The notes under the pieces were generated by a model, which did not search any database, had not been told where the DNA came from, and saw only the letters and a program-made list of their open reading frames with translations. The translations under genes were made by a program, and so were the position numbers. A stretch of 64,000 bases of DNA. Origin: Aliiglaciecola sp. M165. GTDB taxonomy: Bacteria > Pseudomonadota > Gammaproteobacteria > Enterobacterales > Alteromonadaceae. This document shows positions 7,743 through 18,000 of the stretch, in pieces (position 1 is the first letter of the stretch; each line of letters begins with the position of its first letter). The stretch lies in contig NZ_VKKH01000001.1 of assembly GCF_007197995.1 (NCBI RefSeq), positions 248,001-312,000 of the forward strand, given 5' to 3'.

Positions 7743-8954
7743 GTGGCAGTCTTAAGGTATTTAGTGATGTTATTACTGCTGACATCAATTACAACGCAAG
7801 CAAGTGAAGAACACTCTCTAACAAAAAAAGATGTATTTGAGCTTCAAGAGCAATTGAGTCACGCGGGTTACGCCGTCAAATACTTTGATGGTTTACTCGG
7901 TAGAGAGACTCAGATAGCGATCAAAAGTTATGCAAAACACCATGACATTGAAAATGAACCAGAAGTTGTCCTTGGGCATATTAGGCGAAATCAAACATCT
8001 TACATAGGTAAAATTGAGAGCCTGAAAGATGAAATCAAGACTTTGCAGTCTGATATCAAAGCAGTCCAGAAGAAAATTGATACTGACGTTGAAAAGCCCT
8101 TTTTTACACCCTCAAGAGATATTCCTAGTCTAATTAAGTCTGAATCTAAGCAGTCAGATGTAGAAATATATAAAAACATCGCGTTTGGCTTGCTGTTATC
8201 AATACTGGCAGGTGTAGTCGGTATCTATTTTATGTTCGAAAAAATTAAGAAAGAGCTTAAAGAGCAGATTGAGAAAGATCTAAATAATAGCCTCAGTGAT
8301 TCGATGACAGATAAAATCACCGAAGCTAAAACTGAAGTAGATCGACATGTGAAAAAGCTGAGCAAAAAAGCCCTTCGAGAACACCATGAAGATTATGGTG
8401 AACTAACAGGGCGGATCTCTTTTTTCTTATATGGAGTGAAAAATACATTGGCAACCTTCAAAGAGACCATACCAGCAGAAGATCCAATAGTAGACTCACT
8501 TGACAATATCAGCGGAACTATTCAAAAAACACATGAAGTCAGTAACTTTGCGGCAATGCAAACGATATTGAAGCTACCAATGAGTCAAATAAAGTCGAAT
8601 GATGAACTGTTAACGTCTGTGACTAACGGCCTATACTATTTGGCTGATGATATTGCTAATGACAGTATGGTGCTAAGAACAGAAACGAAGGCTAAGAAGC
8701 TTATAAAAAGGACGATCAACCTATTTGAAAAATACGTTGTTGAAGAAATGCCTAAAGACGAAATGTGGATGGATGCAATGGATAACCTTTGCTACTCAGC
8801 ATCAGTTACCTGTGAGTTCAATGATGAAAAACTAAAAGCATACCTAACCATGATGGAAAACTATATCCAAAGCGATAATAAGAGTAATTTTGAAAGTGTA
8901 GAGGAGTTACTGTCAGTATACCCTGAACGAGTTAAACAGCTAATGGCAAACTAA
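7743..8954 (+). CDS. Exported single-pass membrane protein with peptidoglycan-binding-like domain
   Basis: A 403-residue protein of no recognised family. The GTG start at 7743 is supported by AAGGAG 6 nt upstream. Residues 1-20 are a signal peptide (cut near TTQA-S). Residues 27-75 resemble PG_binding_1, with GYAVKYFDG and LLGRETQIAIKSY. A helix rich in Lys, Asp and Glu (about 85-115) precedes a transmembrane segment at about 145-165. It is followed by a charged coiled coil (165-215) and a mostly helical C-terminal domain of about 190 residues, probably cytoplasmic. The layout would link the cell wall to a cytoplasmic helical domain. It is divergent from the trypsin-like protease, and the C-terminal domain is a possible partner or substrate. 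The protein is AT-rich and Lys-rich relative to its housekeeping neighbours. Confidence 0.75.
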   Translation: MAVLRYLVMLLLLTSITTQASEEHSLTKKDVFELQEQLSHAGYAVKYFDGLLGRETQIAIKSYAKHHDIENEPEVVLGHIRRNQTSYIGKIESLKDEIKTLQSDIKAVQKKIDTDVEKPFFTPSRDIPSLIKSESKQSDVEIYKNIAFGLLLSILAGVVGIYFMFEKIKKELKEQIEKDLNNSLSDSMTDKITEAKTEVDRHVKKLSKKALREHHEDYGELTGRISFFLYGVKNTLATFKETIPAEDPIVDSLDNISGTIQKTHEVSNFAAMQTILKLPMSQIKSNDELLTSVTNGLYYLADDIANDSMVLRTETKAKKLIKRTINLFEKYVVEEMPKDEMWMDAMDNLCYSASVTCEFNDEKLKAYLTMMENYIQSDNKSNFESVEELLSVYPERVKQLMAN

Positions 8955-9384
8955 ATTTTGCTATCTTAATTGTGGTCTCATCAAACGAACACCTTTTTTG
9001 TTGGAATAACATAATAAAGTAATAGTATCAATATAACGGCTATTTTTCAATTAAACAAGCTCAATCGTACTCGGTTGTGTGGTGCCAGTATCCTATACCA
9101 AGCGCACGCATAATCGCTACGAGGCATTATAATCGGCAGGGGTAATGATTGACTCTTGAGTTAAAACTTCTCCTTCCCTCGCCATGAAATATCACCTAAA
9201 AAAATTGCGCCTGAATCGCTACCAATAACTTAGACACTTTCCAGCCGTTCTTAGAGTGGAAATGTATCCTGTGCTCAACTTCCGCTCAACGTACACTTGA
9301 GACCATCAGATTTGATTGAGCTCTATTTTTTTAAAACGTCAGATAAATGGTGACTAATCCAACTTATATCATGTATTGATGAAA
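8955..9384. other. 430-nt gap between convergent genes, no feature recognised
   Basis: The gap lies between the ends of the membrane-protein gene and pmbA. It is AT-rich with no plausible gene, tRNA or strong hairpin. It probably marks the right edge of the accessory stretch between arcA and pmbA. Confidence 0.5.
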
Positions 9385-10719
9385 TTAACCCTGTCCTGCA
9401 AGTTGCATTTGCGAAACCAAAACCGAACCACACTGGATGCTACTGCGTGTCTCTGGCACTTCTCCAATTGCCACAATATTCATCAGGATTTCTTTAAGGT
9501 TACCGGCTATTGTCACTTCATGAACTGGAAACTGAATTTCACCGTTTTCAACCCAAAAACCCGCTGCACCTCTTGAATAATCACCGGTCACCACATTAAC
9601 ACCCTGCCCCATTAACTCAGTAACGAGTAATCCAGTACCCATTTCCTTCAGTAGTGCTTGATCGGAGTGACCAGTATTTTTAACCACCCAGTTGTGTATT
9701 CCACCAGCGTGCCCATTGTTTTTCATACCCAATTTTCGTGCTGAATAGCTGGTTAATAAGTAATGATTGAGCTGACCTGCACTGACTATCTCCAGATCTT
9801 GAGTTTTCACCCCTTCGTTATCAAAAGGTGAGCTGGCCAGTGCCGCTTTTAAATGGGGTTTTTCAACGATATCTAGCCAATCTGGAAGGACTTGAGTTCC
9901 TAAACTGTCTAATAAGAACGACGAATTGCGGTATAAACTTCCGCCGCTTATCGCACTAACAAAATGACCAAATAATGATGTCGCGATATCTCGATGGAAT
10001 AACACAGGTACTTTGGCAGTATTGACTTTTCTCGCATTGAGTCGACTTAAGGTAAATTCAGCGGCTTCACGCCCTACCTGTTCAGCACTAGCCAACAAAT
10101 TACTCTTGCGATTTACCGTGTAACTATAGTCACGCTGCATATCACCGTCGTGCTCTCCAATCACAACGCAGCTCAAACTGTAGCGGGAACTCGGATAGCC
10201 ACCAATAAAACCATGACTATTTCCGTAGACCTTCATTCCAATGTTTGCATTGTAAGATGCGCCATCTGAATTGGTGATCTTGTCATCCATTTCCAGCGCC
10301 GCTTGCTCAGCTTTAATGGCTTGTTCAATGCCTTTTTGCGTGTCCAGCTCGACAGGATGATACAAATCAAGATCAGGAAAATCGTAAGCCATGAGTTCAG
10401 CCTCTGCGGGGCCTGAAAATGGATCTTCACTTGTGTACTTAGCAATTTCACAGGCTTTTTCAACGGCAAGATTCAATGCACCTTGGCTCAAATCAGCTGT
10501 CGATGCGCTGCCTTTTCGTTGCCCAAAATAAACACTGATCCCTAAACCGCCATCATTAGTGAATTCTACCGTTTCCACCTCTTTTAGGCGAGTTGATACG
10601 GCAATACCTTGTACTTTTGACATACTCGCTTCGGCTTGGCTTGCGCCCTTTTTTTTAGCCAGAGCCAATACTTCTTCTACAGCTTGTTTAATTTGAGCGA
10701 GTTGTTGTTCCATCTGCAT
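9385..10719 (-). CDS. pmbA: Metalloprotease-complex subunit PmbA (TldE)
   Basis: At 444 residues it has the usual length for PmbA/TldE, the non-metal-binding partner of TldD. The TldD/TldE heterodimer degrades unfolded peptides and, in enterobacteria, matures microcin B17 and removes CcdA. Family blocks are visible: FTNDGGLGISVYFGQRKGSA, VPVLFHRDIATSLFGHFVSAI, SSPFDNEGVKTQDL, and the C-terminal VTGDYSRGAAGFWVENGEI with AGNLKEILMNI. It lacks an HExxxH motif, as expected for this subunit. The start at 10719 (MQMEQQ) has a weak site, and a second ATG is two codons in. It is divergent from darP across 140 bp with three palindromes. tldD lies 2 kb away in another transcript. Confidence 0.95.
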   Translation of the reverse strand: MQMEQQLAQIKQAVEEVLALAKKKGASQAEASMSKVQGIAVSTRLKEVETVEFTNDGGLGISVYFGQRKGSASTADLSQGALNLAVEKACEIAKYTSEDPFSGPAEAELMAYDFPDLDLYHPVELDTQKGIEQAIKAEQAALEMDDKITNSDGASYNANIGMKVYGNSHGFIGGYPSSRYSLSCVVIGEHDGDMQRDYSYTVNRKSNLLASAEQVGREAAEFTLSRLNARKVNTAKVPVLFHRDIATSLFGHFVSAISGGSLYRNSSFLLDSLGTQVLPDWLDIVEKPHLKAALASSPFDNEGVKTQDLEIVSAGQLNHYLLTSYSARKLGMKNNGHAGGIHNWVVKNTGHSDQALLKEMGTGLLVTELMGQGVNVVTGDYSRGAAGFWVENGEIQFPVHEVTIAGNLKEILMNIVAIGEVPETRSSIQCGSVLVSQMQLAGQG

Positions 10720-10736
10720 ATTTGTCTCACTTACGA

Positions 10737-10848
10737 TACAACCTTAGGTTGTACTTAATACTTACCTATTCCACTAAAACGATGTTCTCTAACAGAGAAT
10801 TTAATGGAATGGTTATAATTGGGTTACAATGGTCCTAGTGTAACACTA
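10737..10848. promoter_or_regulatory. Divergent pmbA/darP control region with three palindromes
   Basis: Perfect symmetric sites are TACAACCT-T-AGGTTGTA (10737-10753), TTCTCT-AAC-AGAGAA (10785-10799) and TAGTG-TAA-CACTA (10836-10848). A TATAAT box for darP is at 10814-10819, between the second and third sites; no good -35 lies 17 bp upstream of it, so an activator may help. Binding at the third site would sit near the darP transcription start. Confidence 0.6.
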
Positions 10849-10859
10849 AAGATGCCGTT

Positions 10860-11378
10860 ATGAGCGATTCGAATTTTATATCTGAAGACCAAGAACCTGA
10901 ATTTAAAAGCAAAACACAACTCAAGCAAGAGAGCCAGGCAATCCAGAAATTGGGAGAATCTCTGGTAGATTTAGGTGCTTCGGCATTAGCGAAAATCCCG
11001 TTAGATGATGAATTGTCTGAGGCGATCCAACTTGCACGGAAAATTAACCGTAAGAAGGACGGTTTTCGACGTCAACTGCAGCTGATCGGCAAAATGATGC
11101 GACATCGTGATTGCGCACCCATTCAAACAGCGCTTGATCAATTGCAAATGTCTCATTTGTTGCAAACCCAAAAGTTTCATCATATTGAACAAGCCAGAGA
11201 TCGTGTTCTCGACCTTGGGGACGATGGTATCAATAGTTTGGTCGCCGAGCATCCAGATTTGGACCGCCAAAAACTTCGCCAACTGGTGCGCCAGGCAAAC
11301 AAACAAAAAGAGCAAAATAAACCCCCCAAGGCTGCGCGAGAAATATTTCAATACCTCAAAGACGTCATCGGCGACTAA
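10860..11378 (+). CDS. darP: Ribosome biogenesis factor DarP (YjgA, DUF615)
   Basis: A 172-residue helical, highly charged protein matching the YjgA/DUF615 family. Residues about 15-45 carry KSKTQLKQESQAIQKLGESL, followed by LARKINRKKDGFRRQLQLIGKMMR and, near the C-terminus, LRQLVRQANKQKEQ, then AAREIFQYLK. In E. coli the protein associates with 50S precursors and promotes peptidyl-transferase-centre maturation. The pairing with pmbA on the opposite strand is common in gammaproteobacteria. The start at 10860 is the first ATG and lies 41 nt after a TATAAT box. A GFA-fold gene starts 4 nt after the stop, so the two are probably cotranscribed. Confidence 0.93.
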   Translation: MSDSNFISEDQEPEFKSKTQLKQESQAIQKLGESLVDLGASALAKIPLDDELSEAIQLARKINRKKDGFRRQLQLIGKMMRHRDCAPIQTALDQLQMSHLLQTQKFHHIEQARDRVLDLGDDGINSLVAEHPDLDRQKLRQLVRQANKQKEQNKPPKAAREIFQYLKDVIGD

Positions 11379-11382
11379 TCCT

Positions 11383-11835
11383 GTGAAAAAATATCTTGGG
11401 CAATGTCAATGTGGCAAGGTTGAGATGACTCTGACCCTATCCTTGGCGCCTAACCAATACACGCCACGCCAATGTGATTGTGACTTTTGTACAGACTACT
11501 GCGCCGCCTATCTTTCTGATCCAAAAGGGACATTGGAGATTAATGCAAGGTCGGCTTTACTAAGAAAAATGCAAGGCAGCGAGCAGGCGATTTTTCTCGT
11601 TTGCCAAGGCTGCAACACACTCATATCGGCTGCGTATCAACAGGCAGATAATACCCTCCTTGGTGCGCTTAATAGCACCTTGCTAGCAGACAAAGCGCTG
11701 TTCAATGGCCCACAAAGTGCCTCTCCAAAAACACTGGCCGCTGATGAAAAGCTCGAAAGATGGAAAAAGCTGTGGATGAAAATTGATCTCAAAGAGGCGA
11801 AAAAAGCAACAACCTTAGCTAGCAGGTCATTTTAA
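11383..11835 (+). CDS. GFA/CENP-V-fold zinc protein
   Basis: A 150-residue protein when started at the GTG at 11383. The open frame extends upstream through darP, but that part is out of frame with darP and carries no domain. The cysteine pattern is that of the GFA fold (glutathione-dependent formaldehyde-activating-like): C8-x-C10 in GQCQCGKV, then C31, C33 and C36 in QCDCDFC, and C74-x-x-C77 in FLVCQGCNTL. These would hold two zinc ions. Family members are often S-hydroxymethylglutathione synthase-like but most have no tested activity, so the substrate is open. It lies 4 nt after darP and is probably coupled to it. Confidence 0.75.
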   Translation: MKKYLGQCQCGKVEMTLTLSLAPNQYTPRQCDCDFCTDYCAAYLSDPKGTLEINARSALLRKMQGSEQAIFLVCQGCNTLISAAYQQADNTLLGALNSTLLADKALFNGPQSASPKTLAADEKLERWKKLWMKIDLKEAKKATTLASRSF

Positions 11836-11877
11836 GCTGGGTTTAAAGCTGGTAAGTTCAAAAATGGTTGATTTAGT

Positions 11878-12609
11878 GTGCAAACTAAACATGCAAAAAG
11901 AATAATCTTTCTTTGGTCTGTGCCCAGATCTGTCTCTACAGCATTTGAGAAAATGATGGCTCATTCAAACTGCTTCAACGTTGTGAGTGAACCCTTTATC
12001 GATATTTATAAAAAAAGTATCATCTCCAAGCAAGACTTTGAAATCGCTCAACGAGAATTTCATGGCAAATGTCAGTTATTGATCGAGCAAAGCGATGAAA
12101 GACCCGTTTTTGTCAAAGATATGGCATATCACGCGCTGCCGTTTTTGACCGACGAGTTTCTAAACCTGGTTCACAATACTTTTTTAATCCGCGACCCCCA
12201 TCTTTCCATACCCTCTTTATACAAAATGCGAGCTGAATATAGCGAAGACCAAACGGGCTTTGAAGGCCAGTACAAATTGTTCAAGAAAATACAAGATATA
12301 ACCGGTGAACGACCTTTGGTGATAGATAGTGAGAATTTAACGCGGGATCCTGAATCGATAGTTCCCAGCTACTTTCAACACATTGGATATAAAATGCCAA
12401 ACGACGTTTTAAGTTGGCCTCCAGGCGCCAGAGAGGAATGGGCAGATAGGGAAACCTGGCATGTGGAAGCAATTAATAGTCGCGGATTTGTCATGCAGCC
12501 AAATGCAATAGACTACTCAAAGCTCCCAAAAAAGGTACTGAAGTCGATTGAGCGCAACATGGTATTTTATGAACAAATGAAAAATCATATTTTTACTCTT
12601 AATCCTTGA
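11878..12609 (+). CDS. Sulfotransferase-like P-loop protein
   Basis: A 243-residue protein whose N-terminus IIFLWSVPRSVSTAFEKMM (residues 9-27) looks like the 5'-phosphosulfate-binding loop of PAPS sulfotransferases. LIRDPHLSIPSLYKMR resembles the 3'-phosphate-binding segment (RDP, then S), and VIDSENLTRDPESIVPSYFQHIG matches the later conserved block. Related marine proteins are sometimes labelled as aminotransferases, but no PLP motif is present. The acceptor cannot be predicted. The start is GTG at 11878 without a clear ribosome-binding site. It follows the GFA gene by 42 nt on the same strand, probably as the third gene of the darP unit. Confidence 0.75.
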   Translation: MQTKHAKRIIFLWSVPRSVSTAFEKMMAHSNCFNVVSEPFIDIYKKSIISKQDFEIAQREFHGKCQLLIEQSDERPVFVKDMAYHALPFLTDEFLNLVHNTFLIRDPHLSIPSLYKMRAEYSEDQTGFEGQYKLFKKIQDITGERPLVIDSENLTRDPESIVPSYFQHIGYKMPNDVLSWPPGAREEWADRETWHVEAINSRGFVMQPNAIDYSKLPKKVLKSIERNMVFYEQMKNHIFTLNP

Positions 12610-12778
12610 ACATGTCCTTTACAGGTTGGAAGTGTCCTCTGATACGTTGACCAGAAAATGATACCAGCGTCATGTGTGTACTCTAGGCTCATAATCAAGT
12701 TAGGAATAAAAAGTGTATGTGAAATACCAAACACTAGACGACAAATTCCACATGAAAGAGCAATGAAAGTAACTTTAC

Positions 12779-14221
12779 TTAGGCAGTACCACCTACTGTC
12801 AGCTCATCAACTTTGAGTGTTGGTTGACCCACACCAACTGGAACGCTCTGACCATCTTTTCCGCACACGCCAACGCCTTTATCTAAGCTCATGTTGTTGC
12901 CGATCATGGAGATTTTTTGCATAACATCAGGGCCATTGCCAATCAATGTTGCGCCTTTAATCGGTGTAGTGATTTTACCGTTTTCTATCAAGTAAGCTTC
13001 AGATGTGGAAAACACAAATTTGCCAGAGGTAATATCCACCTGACCGCCGCCAAAGTTTGGTGCATACACCCCTTTTTTGACACTCGCGATGATCTCTTCT
13101 GGCGTATATTGGCCTCCTAACATAAAGGTATTTGTCATACGAGGCATAGGAAGATGCGCATAAGATTCTCGACGGCCATTCCCAGTCGGTTGCACACCCA
13201 TGAGTCGTGCATTGAGCTTGTCCTGCATATAGCCTTTGAGCACGCCATCCTCAATTAAAACATTGTGCTGACTCGGCGTGCCTTCGTCATCAACAGTCAA
13301 AGAGCCACGTCTGTCGGTCAGGGTACCATCGTCAACGACTGTCACGCCTTTGGCAGCAACTTGTTCGCCGATTCGACCACTAAAGGTGGAGGCGCCTTTA
13401 CGATTAAAATCCCCTTCCAAACCATGACCAACGGCCTCATGAAGTAATACGCCCGGCCAACCGTTGCCTAAAACAACCGGCATAACACCTGCTGGCGCAT
13501 CAACGGCTTGCATGTTGACTCTGGCCATATGTATGGCTTCATTAGCGAGTTTTTCATAGCGTAGTTGGTTGTCTTCAAGCTGATTAAAATATGCATAGGA
13601 ATAACGCCCCCCCATGCCTGCACTGCCCCGTTCTCTGCGGCCATTGTCTTCGATCAATAATGAGCAGTTGAGCCTAATGAGTGGACGAATATCAGTGGCA
13701 AAAGTGCCGTCAGTTGCAGCAATCAACACTTCTTCGTAAACTCCGCTTAAGCTAACAACCACTTGCGTGGCTAATGGCTCTTGGTCTCGGATATACTTAT
13801 CTACGGCTTGCAGCAAGGTGATTTTTTCATGTTCTTGCATACCCAAAATAGGATTCTGAGATTGATAACGGCTTGCGTGGTCTACTCTTCGAATGCCATT
13901 TACAGCTGTAGTTCCCCCGGTCGAGGCAATACTGCGTGAAGCCTTGGCCGCTCGGGTTAATGCTTCAGGGCTAAGTTCATCTGAGTAAGCAAAACCGGTT
14001 TTTTCGCCACTTACTGCACGAACACCGACACCTCGTTCAATGTTGTAGCTGCCATCTTTGATAATGCCATCCTCGAGCACCCAGCTTTCGTGCTGACTGG
14101 ATTGAAAATAAATATCCGCATAATCGTTTTGATGCTGACAGATTAATGACAATGCAGTCTCCACATTACCTAATGATAAATCAGAGGCATGTAAAAGATT
14201 ATTTTCAACCAGATTAGACAA
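12779..14221 (-). CDS. tldD: Metalloprotease TldD
   Basis: At 480 residues it is the catalytic subunit of the TldD/TldE protease. The zinc-binding HExxxH motif is His261-Glu262-xxx-His266 in [19 protein letters not shown], and the later conserved block has [18 protein letters not shown]. The C-terminus has [15 protein letters not shown] and [14 protein letters not shown], which support the metal site. It is the last gene of the leftward mreB-to-tldD run and overlaps the nitrilase gene by 8 nt. Its partner pmbA lies just beyond the intervening rightward darP unit, so the two subunits come from separate transcripts. No clear terminator follows. Confidence 0.96.
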   Translation of the reverse strand: MSNLVENNLLHASDLSLGNVETALSLICQHQNDYADIYFQSSQHESWVLEDGIIKDGSYNIERGVGVRAVSGEKTGFAYSDELSPEALTRAAKASRSIASTGGTTAVNGIRRVDHASRYQSQNPILGMQEHEKITLLQAVDKYIRDQEPLATQVVVSLSGVYEEVLIAATDGTFATDIRPLIRLNCSLLIEDNGRRERGSAGMGGRYSYAYFNQLEDNQLRYEKLANEAIHMARVNMQAVDAPAGVMPVVLGNGWPGVLLHEAVGHGLEGDFNRKGASTFSGRIGEQVAAKGVTVVDDGTLTDRRGSLTVDDEGTPSQHNVLIEDGVLKGYMQDKLNARLMGVQPTGNGRRESYAHLPMPRMTNTFMLGGQYTPEEIIASVKKGVYAPNFGGGQVDITSGKFVFSTSEAYLIENGKITTPIKGATLIGNGPDVMQKISMIGNNMSLDKGVGVCGKDGQSVPVGVGQPTLKVDELTVGGTA

Positions 14222-15026
14222 GGGAACTCCTGAATTGATTGTGTTGATGAATGGGCATGTTAGTTCGTATACGCTTCAATAAATCGATATCAAAGTCAGC
14301 ACATACTGTACCTTGATTTTTTGTTAATTCATCGATTATTTCGCCCCAAGGAGAAATGATACAAGAATGTCCAAAGGTTTCTCGCCCATTTTGATGTTTG
14401 CCTCCCTGGTTAGCCGCCACCACATAACATTGATTTTCGACCGCTCGTGCTTGTAACAGCGTATGCCAGTGAGCTCGGCCTGTCGTTTCAGTGAACGCAC
14501 TGGGCAGCACGAGAACGTCCACTTGCCCCATTGCCTGAAACAAACCTGGAAAGCGAATATCATAACAAACGGCCACACCGATTCTTCCTACAGGTGAATC
14601 AACCACTAGGATTTTGTCGCCCGCCAGCGTGTGTCTGGATTCTTGATAATGCTTGGTTGAGTCTTGTACCTGCACATCAAATAGATGGATCTTTTGATAT
14701 TCACCAACGCATTCCCCCAGGTCATTAAATACCAGGCAGGAAGCGGTAAATTTATTTGGATCTGGGGATTTAATCGGTACTGTTCCAGCAAATATCCAAA
14801 GCTTAAATCGATGGGCAAGCTCACTCAGGCGCTTTTGGATGGGACCATCGTGAAGGGGTTCGCTTTTCTGTAACAGAGTTTTGTCGCTGTCACCAAAACA
14901 AGCAAAACATTCGGGTAAAACCACGACCGAACCCGGCGCTTGTTTTTCAAGCATCAACTCAACTTGGCGCAAGTTCTGTTCAGGGTCGGGGCATGACACC
15001 ATCTGACAAGCAACAAGTTTAGTCAT
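14214..15026 (-). CDS. Carbon-nitrogen hydrolase (Nit1-type, probable deaminated-glutathione amidase)
   Basis: A 270-residue nitrilase-superfamily amidase with the complete Glu-Lys-Cys triad: Glu39 in [12 protein letters not shown], Lys112 in YQKIHLFDV, and Cys154 in [14 protein letters not shown]. The KIHLFDV context is typical of Nit1/NitFhit members, which hydrolyse deaminated glutathione as metabolite repair; that substrate is inferred from the subgroup. Its ends overlap yhdP (8 nt) and tldD (8 nt), so the three are coupled. The same yhdP-nitrilase-tldD order is common in gammaproteobacteria. Confidence 0.9.
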   Translation of the reverse strand: MTKLVACQMVSCPDPEQNLRQVELMLEKQAPGSVVVLPECFACFGDSDKTLLQKSEPLHDGPIQKRLSELAHRFKLWIFAGTVPIKSPDPNKFTASCLVFNDLGECVGEYQKIHLFDVQVQDSTKHYQESRHTLAGDKILVVDSPVGRIGVAVCYDIRFPGLFQAMGQVDVLVLPSAFTETTGRAHWHTLLQARAVENQCYVVAANQGGKHQNGRETFGHSCIISPWGEIIDELTKNQGTVCADFDIDLLKRIRTNMPIHQHNQFRSSLV

Positions 15027-18000
15027 TATTCAACTCTTGATTATTCACTTCCAGGTTGACTCGTTCACCCGGCAATTCTTCAGGAAGCATCCCAGATTCA
15101 GGGTTCTGAGCAGATGGTGGCACCCGTGCCGGCAAAGACACTTCTTTGCTCTTCCTATCCTTCTCAGTCAATATAGGTTCATCCAATGTACCTGTTACTG
15201 AGTAACGTACATTTGAAATAACTTTTGCTTCGGTAAGCACCTGATCGATTGCTAGCGCAGCAATTGCGGTGGCTGGATTAACCATCCAGTAAACCAGCAG
15301 GGGTAAACTAGAGGTGACATTAGGAGTAAACTCAATATCATAGTTAAGGGTTTTTGAATTTAGATCGGTATACCCCACGAGCACCATTTCTCCCGCTGCA
15401 CCGTCAATAACGGTATCGCGGGTGTCTGCTCGTCCATCAACAATCTGGAATGAACCGCGCATTTTGTCGTAAAAGAAACCTTTGGCAAATACATCGCGAA
15501 AATCTAAACTTAATTTTCTAACTAGTGATTGAAGACTCAGAATACTGAATAATCTTGCCCCTTTGTCACTTACTTCAGACAAATAACCATCGGTTAGCCG
15601 CCAATCAATATCACCATTCAAACTGGCAAGGGAAAACTTGTGGGGTGAATCATTCCAATTTAAATCAAAATTAAAGGTCGCTTTGGAGTCCTTTATGCCT
15701 GAATCTAAACCAAGGCCTTTGAGAAGCGCACCAAAATCTGGGCTGCTTAGCTCTCCTTTCAAATGGGTACTTGCCCCTTGGTCAGACAGCAACCAATCTC
15801 CTGAAGCGTACAAAATTCCGTTGCTATTATTCATTCTTAAGCTGTCGATCTGCATCCCTGTTGGGGCCCGCGAAAGCGAAAAGTCTACTCGACCTAAATC
15901 TTTCCCAAAGAGTCTGCAGCTTTTACACTCAAATTTAACAGGTGGAAGATTGTTTAACACAGGCTGCTGATAGCCCATCGTCTGTTCGCCTTGCCATTCT
16001 GCCAAGTCGATAAAATCAGCTTTGATATCAATCCCTTGGTTCAACCAATCGTCATAAAACATAACGCTTGCTCGAATTTGGTCAGCGTTAAACTCCAAAA
16101 GCCAGTCGTCAGTTGAATGTTTCGCGACTAATTCCAATTGTTCGATTTTCTGTCCTGCGATTAACATGGAATCAGTTTTGACGTAGATGCGTTGTGGTTC
16201 GCTCAAAACAGGGTTTTCAGAATGGGGTAAATCGCTTACTAACACCGAAATGGCTTCGTACCAGGCGTCAAAATCAGCCTGTTCAACATTGGCCGATATA
16301 CTAAATCCAAGTCCCATACTCATGGACTTTTCTTCACCAATAGCAAGGTGTGCACGTGAAAATTGCATCGTGTCGTGAGGCAATACCCCTTCAAAGCTAA
16401 TTTGCTCGCCAAGGGTCGCACTAAAGTTTGATGCTTGATTCTGGCCGCTGCCGGTCAGAATAAAAGGTTTCACCTGGTCGATATCTTTACCAAATGGTGA
16501 AGGTAAACCTGATTCAATTCCCATTAAATCGGAGCGTAGCTCAAAACTATACGCGTAAGAGGGTCCGTTGAATGTCAGCTTGGTATCTGCTTGCCACTGG
16601 GTTTGACCTGTCAAGTAAGTTGTCATTTGTGGGCGATATTTATCTAACAACGGTTTTAACTGCCAATCCCCTTCTAGTTGAATATCAGCAAGGTAAGTTT
16701 CCGCTGGACCGGATTTACTCTCATAGTTCAATTTGACAGCCTGACCAAAAAGCTCTGCATTCAATTGATTGAAACTGACTTTGTCATTCTCAAATGCGAC
16801 TTTGCCCTGGGCGTTTTCAAATGTAATGCCCAAACTGGGAACGAATACGGAATTACCCGCTAAAGTGACCTCTCCTTTTGCAACAACATCTTCGCCTGCA
16901 AGAGGAATGGTCAGATCCAAAGAGGTCTGGATGACTCCACCAACGTTCACCCCTTCGGTCAGAGCTACACCAACAGAATCTGCCAGGTCACTGTCTAACA
17001 TTAATCTCGTGACCTGTTCATTAGTCGCTTGAGCATTGGCATCAATGTACAAAACAGCGCCAGACGACAAACTAGGGATATTTGCAGAAAGGCTTTGCAG
17101 CGAAACATCCTGCAATTTACCTTTTTGTGCGGTCATGGATAGACCTTCATTTTCAAAAAGCAGATCAACGTCAAGCTCTTTGATTGCTGGCCAGCCTTCA
17201 TGGAATTTCAACGTCATCTGATTCAAATCAACCGATGCTTGAAACACCCCCTGGTCTTTTTCGAACGGGAATTGGTTTAGATCGCCATGCCACAGAATAC
17301 GAGCAGAACCTAGCTGTCCTTCATCCATCGCACGATTTAGATAATTTTTTGTGTCCTCGCCCATGTAAGCTTCAGGAAACAACTTTTTCACTTGCGAGAT
17401 AGGCAGCGTATCAATTTGTGCGTACAGAGATAATGACTGACTACTGGTGTCGAAGGCGAACCGCTGGCTAAGGCTTATTTGTTCGCTATCCAATCTAAAC
17501 TCAGGGACCTCAAAACTGATCCCGCGAGCGTGTTTAGTATAATAAGCATCGACAATAAGGTTTCGATAAAAGATATTCTCATCAAGAATGTTTGTGAGTG
17601 TAATTTCTCCGGCTACACCTTGAATAGCCAATCGCCCTTGAGTATCGAAAGCGTCAAAACGCCCTGTCAGATTTGACATACCTGGCAGACTATCAACTTG
17701 ATTCCAGGCAATTTGAGAAAACGCTGCTGTTGCGGCAAACTGATTTCCGAGCATGACATTGACATTGTCTAAGCGAGCTCTTGGTGACAATCGGTCAATA
17801 AATCCCATGGTACTTTGATTAAACACCAAGGGCAGTACCGGCAATATCGATTGCATATTTACCGGGTTGATATTGTTAAAGCGTGTGTTGCCATCTCGTC
17901 CTATGTGACCCGCCCAATTGGTCACCACACTTTGTTGGTTCGATTCGAGCGTCAAATCTTCAATATTAAAGGTCCAGCCTAAATCGTCTGGCACTGCAGT

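Noticed and set aside
8955-9384. Possible transposase remnant in the gap before pmbA
   Set aside because: No frame with transposase residues and no terminal inverted repeats could be found by eye.
11107-11382. N-terminal extension of the GFA-fold gene
   Set aside because: It lies inside darP in another frame. The cysteine fold starts just after the GTG at 11383.
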